Shown one piece after another: positions 14,153 to 23,151 of a stretch of 64,000 nucleotides of DNA. A program made the position numbers and the translations under genes. This DNA is from a virus, in IMG/VR virus record IMGVR_UViG_3300033148_003591, positions 1 to 64,000 of that record. One strand, 5' to 3'. The notes under the pieces were generated by a model, which did not search any database, had not been told where the DNA came from, and worked only from the letters and a program-made list of their open reading frames with translations. How positions within the stretch are numbered: position 1 is the stretch's first letter; each line of letters opens with the position of its first letter.

Positions 14153-14574
14153 ATAACCAATGTGTACAATAATAACATCCTATTTATTAATAAATTAATA
14201 TTTAGTTAATTGGTTATAAATTATAACTACTTGCTCCAGGTTAAATTTTCCGAAAGGACTTTAATTCTGGTACTGAAATTATAATAAGATATCTAGTGAG
14301 AGGATGGTGTTAAGATTTAGTCTTAACGAATCTCACGCAACATTCATGGATGGAGATTTAGCTTTTCGAGATTTTCTAGCGATAGGGGTGCTAATACTCA
14401 TGGATGTCACTCAAAAATCTTATTTTATTAATGCTTGAGAGCCAGGAAAAATATTCTTGTCTCGATTTCAGTTTAGTTATGGAGTCGCAAAGCGTCATCA
14501 TACTAAGCTTGATTGTATGGGAATCTCTGCTATGGACAGTGGGGATTCCTCTCTATTTATATAAAGGATTATGT
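14153..14574 (+). ncRNA. Structured RNA between HNH gene and TerL
   Basis: About 420 nt without a believable gene, visibly richer in G+C than its surroundings, with at least five stems. (a) CCAG/CTGG plus TTAAA/TTTAA capped by TCC-GAAA-GGA, a GNRA tetraloop (14236-14270). (b) GTGAGA/TCTCAC enclosing GTTAAGA/TCTTAAC (14296-14336). (c) GAGA/TCTC enclosing CAGGAA/TTCTTG (14437-14463). (d) CATAC/GTATG (14499-14519). (e) a 12-bp stem with four wobbles (14520-14549). ATAACCAAT/ATTGGTTAT also pair around 14154-14216. It ends just before the TerL ribosome site. Options: a mobile intron or ribozyme paired with the HNH gene, a packaging site, or a regulatory leader. Canonical group I P7 sequences were not found. 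Confidence 0.6.
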
Positions 14575-17427
14575 ATGGCTAACAAAATTCAGGAGAAATT
14601 GACAGAGGAAGAAATAAGTTTAATGGAGACAATGTTTTATCCTCCAGCATTAGCTGAGTGTCTTTTTTCTGATTTTAATAATATGTCTGATTTTGATGAA
14701 AAGAAATTTAGAACAATTAGATGGTATCAGTATCCCATGCTTAGTTGGGAGAGTTTCTACGATTTTGAGAATTCAGGTTTAACTGAACAACAACAATTTG
14801 ATTTACGTAAAGGTGCGAGTGATTGTTATTGTGTTGGCGGGAGGCTTACTGGAAAGACAGCGATTTTTCAAGTAGTTGATTTATTGTTGAGAATGGTTTA
14901 TAGTCTTTTTTATGGTGCAGAAGAAATTGGTTTTTCAGCTTATGTATTTAATAGAATTCAAAAAGTTTTAGATAAAGTAACTATGGCTGCAAAATCGCAT
15001 CCATTTATTAAGGAATTATTCCATTGCTCTACTGCTCGGTCTGCACCTTATACAATTTCGGCAAATACTGGATTTAAGATTTTTGGTATAAATGCTAATG
15101 TTAAAGGTAAAACTCCTGGTGATAGTTTTTATGGATTACATTTAAGAGTTCTTTTTATAGAAGAAACAAGTTTTGAAACTGAAAAGGTATATCGAGCAAG
15201 AAAACACAGTCATGATGAATTAGGTTGTGTTTTTAGACAAAGTGGTATGACAAATTTTAGGAAAACATCCCCAATCGGGCAGATTTTGAAAAATCCTAAA
15301 AATAAAAATAAAATATTAAATTTACCACAAAAAGTTAATCCTACCTATAATAAAGGAATGGATGAAGATTACATAGATGAATTTGGCGGAAAAACTTCGG
15401 AAGGATATCGTATTTTTTGTGATGGAGACATCATTGAAGATAGAGCATCTATTTTTGACATGGAATTCATTAGGGATGAATTAGTTGATACTGATGTTGC
15501 TATTAAAAACTATGATATAGATAATGACACCTTTCCGATGTATGCAACAATTTTAAATACAATAATAAGACCAAATAATGCTAATCGAATTTTTATAGGA
15601 ACTGATATTGGAAGAGGAAAGGGAATAGGCAGCACTGAAATAGCTATTTTTTCTGAAATAAATACTGAAACATTACCTGTTTATAAATATTTATATAATG
15701 TTACATTAAGTGGTTTATTTGATGACGAATTACAAAAAGAAATATTTAAATATTTAATAGATAAATTAAACGCTGAAATGCTTTCTATTGATATTGGTGA
15801 TGGAAGTATTGATAAAGATGAATTAATAATTTTAAAAGTTGATAATAAAATAATTTACTGTAGAGCAAAGGATTTAGATAAAATAAAAAAATCGTCTAAA
15901 ATAGAAGCTCCAACTTGGAATAATGGAAACCTGGAATGGAAAATTGCATCTATTTTTAAACATGAATATACAGGAGATATGTTAGAATTTAAAATTAATC
16001 CTTCTTCTGGAACTGTTAAGGTTACGCCAAACCATTCTATGATGGTTTTTGAAAATGGAAATTTAATAGAGAAAGAAGCATCTAAAATAAAATTAAACGA
16101 TTGGGTTGTAACACCAAAAAAATTATTATCTAAAGTAAGCAAATATAAATTTATCAAAGCTAATTTTTTAGGTAAAGAAAACAATATAAAAGTAGATGAA
16201 GATTTTGGATATTTTATTGGATGGTGTGCAGCAGAAGGTTGTAGTAAAACAACTAATTATCAACTTTCTCTTGGAGATGAAAAAAAAGAAGCCAATAATC
16301 TTTTAAAATTATCAAGAAAAATTTTTAGTATAAAATCTGGGTATATCAATCAGCAGGATAAAAGACATTTACCAAAACGAAAATTTAAAAAAGGTTATAT
16401 ACATCAAAATGTTATTACTCAAACCGTTGTGATTGGTGGAGGTAAAGGAGTTTTAAGATTAATAGAAGAATTAGTGGGCGTTGGAGCTAAAAATAAAAAA
16501 GTTCCTAATGTGATATTAAATTCACCGCTATCAGTTAAAAAAGCATTTTTAAAAGGATTGGTTGAAGGCGATGGACATATTAGACAACGTAAAAGTAAAG
16601 AAACGACTATTAAAGTTATTAGTGAAAAATTAGTTTATGGAGTTGATTTAATATTAAGAAATTTAAATTTATATGGAACATTCGGTAATTCAAATGAGGG
16701 ATATAATACAGCTTATACAATTTCTTGGACAGATAATCAATTAATTGGCAGATGGAAAGGTATTCCAAATAATATTTTAAACATTAAATCAGGAATAGAT
16801 AGATTATATAAAAAAGTTTATAGTATTAATTCGTTAATTAAAAGAAAAGTATCTAAAGAAAAAATTAAAGAATTTAAAAAATTATTAGGTTATGATTTTG
16901 AATTTAGAAAAATTATTAAAATAAATAAATATAAATATAATGATTATGTGTATGATTTAATGGTTAATGATAATAATACTTTTGTGGCTGGAAAAGGTAA
17001 TGTTTTAATTCATAACACAGGTGCAAGTATTTATAATACATTGATAAAAATATATCCTAAAAATATTTATGGATATTATGGTAATGCAAAAATAGTTACT
17101 GGTTATCAGGTTAATGAAAATGGCGATGTAAAATTAGAAAATAATAAACCAATTCCAACAGAAGAATTTGCAGCAGAATTTTCTGTTAAAAGATTACAGC
17201 AATTATTTTATAAATCAAGAATACTTTTACCATTAGACCCAAAGTTTGACAAACAGTTTGACCAAGTAACAGCACTTTATAATGCCAATAGAACAATTTA
17301 CAAATGTATGTCAAAAAATGACCATTTATTTGATGCCTTTAGAGTATTTGCTATAGCACAATGGATATGGGAATTAAAATTTTTAGAACCACCGAAGACA
17401 AAAGAAATGTCAATAAATTTCGTATAA
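14575..17427 (+). CDS. terL: Terminase large subunit (TerL) precursor with intein
   Basis: 950-residue precursor, 546 residues after intein removal, a usual TerL length. Walker A GGRLTGKT at 88-95, Walker B VLFIEE at 192-197, nuclease motif I FIGTDIGRGKG around D344 and motif II SIDIGDG(T) around D406/D409. TerL pumps DNA into the prohead and cuts it to length. The intein lies inside motif II, between G410 and the Thr that follows. Start at 14575 has AAAGGA upstream; 57 more in-frame codons from 14404 run through the structured RNA and are rejected. C-terminal extein: residues 815-950. Confidence 0.9.
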   Translation: MANKIQEKLTEEEISLMETMFYPPALAECLFSDFNNMSDFDEKKFRTIRWYQYPMLSWESFYDFENSGLTEQQQFDLRKGASDCYCVGGRLTGKTAIFQVVDLLLRMVYSLFYGAEEIGFSAYVFNRIQKVLDKVTMAAKSHPFIKELFHCSTARSAPYTISANTGFKIFGINANVKGKTPGDSFYGLHLRVLFIEETSFETEKVYRARKHSHDELGCVFRQSGMTNFRKTSPIGQILKNPKNKNKILNLPQKVNPTYNKGMDEDYIDEFGGKTSEGYRIFCDGDIIEDRASIFDMEFIRDELVDTDVAIKNYDIDNDTFPMYATILNTIIRPNNANRIFIGTDIGRGKGIGSTEIAIFSEINTETLPVYKYLYNVTLSGLFDDELQKEIFKYLIDKLNAEMLSIDIGDGSIDKDELIILKVDNKIIYCRAKDLDKIKKSSKIEAPTWNNGNLEWKIASIFKHEYTGDMLEFKINPSSGTVKVTPNHSMMVFENGNLIEKEASKIKLNDWVVTPKKLLSKVSKYKFIKANFLGKENNIKVDEDFGYFIGWCAAEGCSKTTNYQLSLGDEKKEANNLLKLSRKIFSIKSGYINQQDKRHLPKRKFKKGYIHQNVITQTVVIGGGKGVLRLIEELVGVGAKNKKVPNVILNSPLSVKKAFLKGLVEGDGHIRQRKSKETTIKVISEKLVYGVDLILRNLNLYGTFGNSNEGYNTAYTISWTDNQLIGRWKGIPNNILNIKSGIDRLYKKVYSINSLIKRKVSKEKIKEFKKLLGYDFEFRKIIKINKYKYNDYVYDLMVNDNNTFVAGKGNVLIHNTGASIYNTLIKIYPKNIYGYYGNAKIVTGYQVNENGDVKLENNKPIPTEEFAAEFSVKRLQQLFYKSRILLPLDPKFDKQFDQVTALYNANRTIYKCMSKNDHLFDAFRVFAIAQWIWELKFLEPPKTKEMSINFV
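15805..17016 (+). mobile_element. LAGLIDADG intein inserted in TerL
   Basis: 404 residues (TerL residues 411-814). It begins with Ser instead of Cys and ends HN before Thr+1. Block B is TPNHSMM with the conserved T..H. Block F is VYDLMVNDNNTFVAG, then VLIHN. Two LAGLIDADG helices are visible: FGYFIGWCAAEGC and AFLKGLVEGDGHIR, with the acidic metal ligands E and D intact, so the homing endonuclease is probably active. Insertion splits the conserved DGTG nuclease motif, so TerL is inactive until splicing. The usual block F histidine is replaced (NNTF). Confidence 0.9.
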
Positions 17428-17436
17428 GGAGTGTTT

Positions 17437-19116
17437 ATGAGTACACATATCAATCCCGCTTCTGGATTATTAAAGATGTACAATGATTTACTTTCATTGA
17501 TAGAAACAACGGTTGTAAAACCGCCTGAGAAATATCGTGAACAAGTAATTGTTGTAAAACAATCTTTGAAAAATGATGAGACAGGAATAGTAAATACTGT
17601 ATTAGATTTTGCGATTGAATGCGCTGCACGTGTAACTTATAAAGTAGAAACTGGAAATGAAAATTTAGATGAAATTTATAATGCATGGTTAAAAAATATA
17701 AATTCATCTTTACGAAGAAAAAAAGTTGAAGTGGGAGTGAATGGTTTAGCAAAACAATATTATATGGAAATGTTAAAGGGTTCTTCACACGCATTACTTA
17801 GAGCTGTTTATAATAAAGATGAAACTAATATGTTATTACCGGAGTTATTATGGTTTGTTGATGGTAAAGATATATGTATTAAAGATAAGGAAAATAAAGG
17901 TAAAGTTATTGGTTCTGAAGAATATAGATTAAAGATAGGTGATGGAACAACAGACAAAGATTATATTGATTTACCACATAACGAAGATGAAGAAATTTTT
18001 GTTCAAACACCATTTGAAGAGTGGGGAACATTATTTCCAACTCCATTTTTAATTAAACGTGGAATATGGAAAAATATGGAAGTTTTAACAATGATTTCTG
18101 ACCAAGGTGAAAGTATTGTTCGTAAGGCATTAAAATATTTATTGGTTATACTAAAAGGAAACGATAAAACTTTTGAGGCACAAGGGCATTATTCAAGAGA
18201 AAAATTATTAGAAGCCAAAGATGCATTTAAAACTTTTTTGGGAGATTCTGAATTAAATACTGGTGTTCCGACATTAGTAACTGATTATGATACTCAAATT
18301 GACCATTTAATACCAGATTTTAGTAAAGTAGTTAATCAAGAATTAATTGACCCATCACGACAAAAGATTTTACAGGGATTGGGATTAATTGAAATTTTAG
18401 AAGGTACAGGAAGTAATTCAAGAAAGGAATCAATAATAAACCCAAAACCATTTGTTAAATTAGTTTATTCATTAATTAATTCTTATTGTGATTTATTAAC
18501 AGATGTTTTAGAAGTAACCAGAGAAAGAAATACTCATAACACCAAATATAATGCTATAAAAATTAAAGTTAAAGCATCACCAGTTCTTGAATTTGTAACT
18601 TTAGATGAAAAAGAATTATTCCGTTCTATTTTTGATAGAGGAGTAGTTGATTATGAATCATTGTGCGAAATTTTAGGAATTGATTATAAGTTAATAGTTG
18701 CTCGTAGCACTAAACAATTAGAAGATGGAATTGATGCAAAACTTTATCCTCATGTTGTAATGAACCAAGAGCAGTATACAAGTGAATTACAGGATAGTCG
18801 TTCTACTAAAAAACCAAAAGATAAAAACACACCAGAATTTAGAGATGACAGAAATGGGGCTGGAAGACAAAATTTTATACAAGCAGCACGTGATTTAAAT
18901 ATTCAAAGATTATACTCACAAGCGATTTATGGAAAAGATAAACCGTTACCAAAATCTGTAAGAAAACTTCCGGCTGATTTACAGAAGGTCTGGAGAGATA
19001 CATTTAATAAAAAATTTAGAAAAACCGGCTCTGATGCTGAATCATTTAGGCTGGCGTTTGGAGTTATAAACAGAATTAAGAGATTAAGATTGAAAAAATC
19101 TGGAGGACAAAAATAA
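17437..19116 (+). CDS. Portal protein
   Basis: 559 residues. Identified by position after TerL, length and portal-like features: an N-terminal wing, LIKRGIWKNMEVLTMISDQGE, and the long stem/crown helices with GLGLIEILEGTGSNSRKESI. Forms the dodecameric ring through which DNA enters. The C-terminal ~45 residues (KLPADLQKVWRDTFNKKFRK...) resemble a ChaB-like helical module, an unusual tail for a portal. ATG 17437 follows AAGGA; the GTG at 17431 is in frame but unlikely. Confidence 0.8.
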   Translation: MSTHINPASGLLKMYNDLLSLIETTVVKPPEKYREQVIVVKQSLKNDETGIVNTVLDFAIECAARVTYKVETGNENLDEIYNAWLKNINSSLRRKKVEVGVNGLAKQYYMEMLKGSSHALLRAVYNKDETNMLLPELLWFVDGKDICIKDKENKGKVIGSEEYRLKIGDGTTDKDYIDLPHNEDEEIFVQTPFEEWGTLFPTPFLIKRGIWKNMEVLTMISDQGESIVRKALKYLLVILKGNDKTFEAQGHYSREKLLEAKDAFKTFLGDSELNTGVPTLVTDYDTQIDHLIPDFSKVVNQELIDPSRQKILQGLGLIEILEGTGSNSRKESIINPKPFVKLVYSLINSYCDLLTDVLEVTRERNTHNTKYNAIKIKVKASPVLEFVTLDEKELFRSIFDRGVVDYESLCEILGIDYKLIVARSTKQLEDGIDAKLYPHVVMNQEQYTSELQDSRSTKKPKDKNTPEFRDDRNGAGRQNFIQAARDLNIQRLYSQAIYGKDKPLPKSVRKLPADLQKVWRDTFNKKFRKTGSDAESFRLAFGVINRIKRLRLKKSGGQK

Positions 19117-19355
19117 TGAGCCGATATAATATGGATGAATTTAAAGTAGCAAGGGTGGATGAAACAGGTGGAACTTATTACTACTATTTATATACTAAAC
19201 CTAAAGCACATGCTTCGTCTGATAACAACACTTTTTATATTTTACGCACAAATGTAGCCGGAACAGAGTTCAAGTATGCTTTTGGTATTACAGCACCATT
19301 AACGGCATGGACAAATAAAGCAACACAGACGTATAAAGACCTAACTGCGTGGTAA
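19116..19355 (+). CDS. Hypothetical 79-aa virion-module protein
   Basis: TAATG overlap with the portal stop. MSRYNMDEFKVARVDETG..., rich in Tyr and Thr, beta-like (TYYYYLYTKP). No motif. It may be a small structural or assembly protein, judging only by place. Confidence 0.55.
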   Translation: MSRYNMDEFKVARVDETGGTYYYYLYTKPKAHASSDNNTFYILRTNVAGTEFKYAFGITAPLTAWTNKATQTYKDLTAW

Positions 19356-19372
19356 AAACCAAAGGAATTATT

Positions 19373-21082
19373 ATGAATAGAGTAAAAATTATTCTTGAAG
19401 ATATTGAACAATCTATGGAATATAAGTTCTTAGAAACTGCTTCTGATAAAAAGGAAATTGAAAAAATCGCTGCAAAACGTGGATTGATTGTTCCGTCACC
19501 GGATATAGCCTTATTTAAAGGAACGTACACTAGAGCTAATGTATTTAATAATAATGGTTCTAGGATAAAACGTAAAGAATTAGCAAAAGCTTTAGATACA
19601 TTAATATTAAAACCTGTTACTCATAATCATGAAGAAAAAGAGGTAATTGGTGTTTGGTTAGATGCTAAATTAGAAGGTGATGTTGTAACTGCATACGGTG
19701 CAATTTATAAAGATAATTTTAAACGGGAATATGCAAAATTTAAAAATGACTTTGAACGTGGTGATATTGGAATTTCTTATGAAATTTATGGCGATAAAAT
19801 AAAAGTAGCTGATGGAAAATATGATTGGGAAAATATATTTTTCTGTGGGGGAGCATTGCTTGATAGAGGAATAAGACCAGCAGTTCATGGTAGTAAAGTT
19901 TTTGAATTTGCTAAAGAAAAAGAAATAGGTGTAGGAGATGTAAATTTAACATTATGCAATAAATGTAATTTTAAATTTGATGCGTCTACAGTAAAGCCAG
20001 AAGAAAATGGCGCAATTAAATGTCCTGGCTGTAAAGAAGTTCTTGGTATTAATCAACCAACACAAAGTACGAATGAGATACCATGTGACTGTCCTAATTG
20101 TGGAAATCATGCATGGGATAATTTATATGACCATGAAGATAAAACAATAGCAAGCTGCACATCTTGCCAAATGAAATATGAAATTGAAATTGAGGAATAT
20201 AATAAAAATAAAATTAATTATGGGGTAAATATTGCACACGAAGGAACGGTAAATTGTTATCAATGTAAGAGCCTTATAAAATATCCTATTTTTGCGAATA
20301 AAAAAGAAACATCCTTAATCTGTAGAGATTGCGGGTTAAGTTTTATACATAAAAGGAAAATTAAAGAGTTTAAATATATAGTGAAATCTATAAAAGAATT
20401 TAAGGAGGAAAATATGAATGAATTACAAAAAGCTTTCGCTAGTGTAGAGAAAGTTGAAGACGTTACTGATGAATTAATTAAAATATTTGAAACGGCTTCA
20501 GAAGAAGATAAGGCTGCATTGGATAGTAAAGTAAAAGAAATCGCAGAAGAAGTAATAAGAACAAATAAAGAAACTGCTGCAAATGAAAAAGACAAACAGG
20601 AAAAAGAAGTGGCATACAAAGACTTATTGAAACAAGGAATCAAAAAATTAGCAACAGAAATAATGAATTTGCGTGAGGATGTTAAAATTGTAGGTTATTA
20701 TGAGAGAGAATTAGCATCAACAAAAGAAGGACATACGAAAGAAATAGCTAAAGTGGTTGAAGAAAAAGAAAAAGAAATAGCCAAGGTTAAAGAAGATTAT
20801 AAAGAAGAAGCTAGAACAATTTATAATCGTAAACAGGAACTTGGTAGTTATTCTGAAGCTATGTCTGATGAACAAATATTAGATGAAAGGGATTATAAAA
20901 TAGCTAAACTTGAAAAAGAACTAGCTGTAAAGAAAACAAAGGAGGGTGCATCACATAAACCAAGTATAATATTAGGTAGTGAAGATGATAAGGTATTAAC
21001 CGGAAAAGAAAAAGAAACGGCAGAATATAATAAAAGATTAGTAAAGGAACACGAAAAAGTAGTATCATATAAGAAAAAATAA
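19373..21082 (+). CDS. Prohead protease-scaffold fusion with zinc ribbons
   Basis: 569 residues in three parts. Residues 1-190 resemble a prohead-protease fold (KPVTHNHEE with candidate catalytic His, GDIGISYEIYG with candidate Ser). Residues ~190-345 hold at least four CxxC pairs in several zinc ribbons (CNKC/CPGC, CPNC/CTSC, CYQC/CRDC), which is unusual here. Residues ~360-569 are a long acidic coiled coil like a scaffold. Scaffold and protease build and then empty the prohead before packaging. ATG 19373 with AAGGA is preferred to the GTG at 19349. A methionine near 345 (AAGGAGG upstream, MNELQKAF) could give the scaffold separately. Confidence 0.7.
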   Translation: MNRVKIILEDIEQSMEYKFLETASDKKEIEKIAAKRGLIVPSPDIALFKGTYTRANVFNNNGSRIKRKELAKALDTLILKPVTHNHEEKEVIGVWLDAKLEGDVVTAYGAIYKDNFKREYAKFKNDFERGDIGISYEIYGDKIKVADGKYDWENIFFCGGALLDRGIRPAVHGSKVFEFAKEKEIGVGDVNLTLCNKCNFKFDASTVKPEENGAIKCPGCKEVLGINQPTQSTNEIPCDCPNCGNHAWDNLYDHEDKTIASCTSCQMKYEIEIEEYNKNKINYGVNIAHEGTVNCYQCKSLIKYPIFANKKETSLICRDCGLSFIHKRKIKEFKYIVKSIKEFKEENMNELQKAFASVEKVEDVTDELIKIFETASEEDKAALDSKVKEIAEEVIRTNKETAANEKDKQEKEVAYKDLLKQGIKKLATEIMNLREDVKIVGYYERELASTKEGHTKEIAKVVEEKEKEIAKVKEDYKEEARTIYNRKQELGSYSEAMSDEQILDERDYKIAKLEKELAVKKTKEGASHKPSIILGSEDDKVLTGKEKETAEYNKRLVKEHEKVVSYKKK

Positions 21083-21133
21083 CATAGAATCTAACAATTT
21101 AATTTTATTAACAATTAAAACAGGAGGAATAAA

Positions 21134-22123
21134 ATGATTACTTTACAACATGTACAATCTAAAGAGTTAGCTTCCGATGCTGCATATCGGTCAAATCTTT
21201 TAGGAGAAAGGGCTAAAGAAATAGCGCAGATAATTGGTGAACCGCTTGATGCTCGTAATGCATTTACTGATGTAGTTAATTTGGTATGTGAAACACGAAC
21301 AGCGAAACCAACTGATTATGTATACTATCATTCAGCACGTATTCCTAGTGATAAGGTCGAAGTTATTACAGCAGATGGTATTGTAACACAAAGAACAAAT
21401 AGTTTAACAGCTCCTACTGCGTTTACATTCATTGATGTATCCAGTAATGAAGAAATGGTTAAATTAACTGATTTAGCAAAAAGAAAAGAAGACATCATGG
21501 CTAGAGTTAATGAGTCAATTAATGATGGCTTGAACACGTATGAAATTCAGTATGTGGTTGCGTTAATGACCGCTGCTGCTTCTTCAAGCGGTAATGAGGT
21601 AACGCTTGGTTCTGGAGTTGCTACATTTCAATTTCAGCATGTAATCCAAATGCTTCAACAGGTTAATAAATATGGCGATACCTATGTACTTTTAATGGGT
21701 ACGACTGTTTATCAGGATTTCTTGCTTTGGGATTGGACAGATAATAAGAACCAGAATATTAGAGCACAGTTTAACAACTTGGGTATTACAGCAAAACAGA
21801 TTCCGGCTTGGGAAGTAGATGTTGATGGTAGCACTAAATATCAGATGGTAGCAACAAAAGCGTATTTAGTAGCAACTAGAGTAGCTGGAAACAAAAAACC
21901 TCTATTATTTGTTCGCAGACAGCTTGGTGAACTTGCTAATATGTTAGGTGTTGTATCTGTAGCTGGTGATGTTCCTGAAAGACTTGTTCTTCAGTCAATG
22001 AATCCTATTTCTGTAGGAACTAATAATGCTCGTACTTTGAGTGTTGCGTTAATTGGTTTTGAGGAAGTAGTTGGAGCATGTACAAATATATATGGAGTTT
22101 CTCAGTTTGAAAGGACAACTTAA
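21134..22123 (+). CDS. Major capsid protein
   Basis: 329 residues, directly after protease/scaffold, with a strong AGGAGG site and a downstream hairpin, as expected for the most abundant product. Features include a mid-protein helix-rich region (YEIQYVVALMTAAASS, FQHVIQMLQQVNKYGD) and late segments KPLLFVRRQLGELANMLGVV and PERLVLQSMNP. No signal peptide. Codon use is GC-richer than in neighbouring genes. The HK97-fold family is assumed from context. Confidence 0.8.
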   Translation: MITLQHVQSKELASDAAYRSNLLGERAKEIAQIIGEPLDARNAFTDVVNLVCETRTAKPTDYVYYHSARIPSDKVEVITADGIVTQRTNSLTAPTAFTFIDVSSNEEMVKLTDLAKRKEDIMARVNESINDGLNTYEIQYVVALMTAAASSSGNEVTLGSGVATFQFQHVIQMLQQVNKYGDTYVLLMGTTVYQDFLLWDWTDNKNQNIRAQFNNLGITAKQIPAWEVDVDGSTKYQMVATKAYLVATRVAGNKKPLLFVRRQLGELANMLGVVSVAGDVPERLVLQSMNPISVGTNNARTLSVALIGFEEVVGACTNIYGVSQFERTT

Positions 22124-22144
22124 TTAGTAATTAGAAAGGTCATG

Positions 22145-22170
22145 GGTTGGGGAGATTTATTTCCCCAACC
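22145..22170 (+). terminator. Strong hairpin after the capsid gene
   Basis: GGTTGGGGA (22145-22153) and TCCCCAACC (22162-22170) form a perfect 9-bp stem followed by TATTTTAAAT. It may be a partial terminator that lowers downstream expression, or a stem protecting the capsid mRNA. Confidence 0.7.
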
Positions 22171-22201
22171 TATTTTAAATAGTATTTAATAAGGAGATAA
22201 A

Positions 22202-22768
22202 ATGATTTCAAGATTAATTAGAATTGTTAGAGGACTTTGTGATGACAATCTTGAGAAAAAGACTGAAAGTCATACTTATACTACAAGTAAGATTTTCACA
22301 TTACTTCAGGATAATGCATCTACCTTATTATCTACATTAATTGATGGTTCACCATTAGTATCTGGACAATCAGCAACATTAGATACAGATGAGAATAAAG
22401 TAACAGTAGTTGCAACATTAACATCCGGTCAAGTATTACAGTTTAAATTTAATTATTATTCAAATTTTAGTGACACACAAATTAAAGCAGCAATCGAATC
22501 AGCGTTATCATATATATCTATCAATAATTTAAAGGACTTTTATTATAATACAACGGATGTAGAAATTACACCGTATCCGTCTAAACAAGAAGAATATTTA
22601 ATAGCACTTATAGCATCAATTATTTTAAAACCAAATTACACGCTTTATAAAACATCAACTGTTGAAATAAGATATCCAGGTAATAAATCAAAAGAAGATA
22701 AAATAAAAGATACAATAAAGAATTTTAAATTTAATCCAAATATGATTTTCACAATAGGTAAATTTTAA
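22202..22768 (+). CDS. Head-tail adaptor-like protein, 188 aa
   Basis: AAGGAG site. Mixed protein with a beta-rich middle (QSATLDTDENKVTVVATLTS) and a helical C-terminal part (EEYLIALIASIILKPNYTLY). It stands where adaptor (gp6/gp15-like) proteins stand, between capsid and closure genes. Assignment is by order, not by motif. Confidence 0.5.
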   Translation: MISRLIRIVRGLCDDNLEKKTESHTYTTSKIFTLLQDNASTLLSTLIDGSPLVSGQSATLDTDENKVTVVATLTSGQVLQFKFNYYSNFSDTQIKAAIESALSYISINNLKDFYYNTTDVEITPYPSKQEEYLIALIASIILKPNYTLYKTSTVEIRYPGNKSKEDKIKDTIKNFKFNPNMIFTIGKF

Positions 22769-22770
22769 TT

Positions 22771-23139
22771 ATGAATTATTCAGCTATTCTACTATTTAAA
22801 AGGGAACAATACGCAGAAAATGATGCATTTGAATTAGAATTTCAGGTGTACAGCGACCAGAATGATTTACAAACAGATTTAAGTGCTTTTAAATTTTATT
22901 GTAGAATCACAAACGATGCGGATGTTTTAAACAAAAAAGACGCTAATTATTCTGGCGGTTCGGATGCACAAATTTCAGTATCAAGTGATAAGATTACTGT
23001 ACATGTAGATTCTGATGATACAAATGCATATGAAGGATTGTATGTTTTAGAATTACAAATGACTAATAAAACTACGGGTTTTAGGCAAACAATTTATCGT
23101 GAAAATTTTGAATTTTTTGAAGAAGTATTAAATGCTTAA
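22771..23139 (+). CDS. BppU-like N-terminal/Ig-like structural protein
   Basis: 122 residues, all-beta pattern, with YEGLYVLELQMTNKTTG and RQTIYRENFEFFEE. This is reminiscent of small Ig-like domains that precede fibre proteins (BppU N-terminal type). It lies directly before the large fibre gene, so it may link the fibre to the virion (inference). Confidence 0.5.
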   Translation: MNYSAILLFKREQYAENDAFELEFQVYSDQNDLQTDLSAFKFYCRITNDADVLNKKDANYSGGSDAQISVSSDKITVHVDSDDTNAYEGLYVLELQMTNKTTGFRQTIYRENFEFFEEVLNA

Positions 23140-23151
23140 AGGAGTAAAATA

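Noticed and set aside
13485-14574. Firm identification of a group I intron between the TerS-like and TerL genes
   Set aside because: The HNH-NUMOD1 gene and structured RNA fit the idea, but the HNH gene has its own ribosome site next to the TerS stop, no canonical P7 pair (GACTA/TAGTC context) was found and no interrupted exon could be defined. Kept as a hypothesis only.
14404-14574. 57-residue N-terminal extension of TerL
   Set aside because: The frame is open, but it crosses strong RNA stems, lacks a good ribosome site, and the peptide has no TerL similarity. ATG 14575 has AAAGGA at normal spacing.
15855-16184. Long minus-strand frame inside the TerL intein (and similar antisense frames in the fibre, tape measure and protease genes)
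   Set aside because: These mirror the AT-rich coding frame on the other strand, have no ribosome sites and no recognisable domain, so they are shadows.
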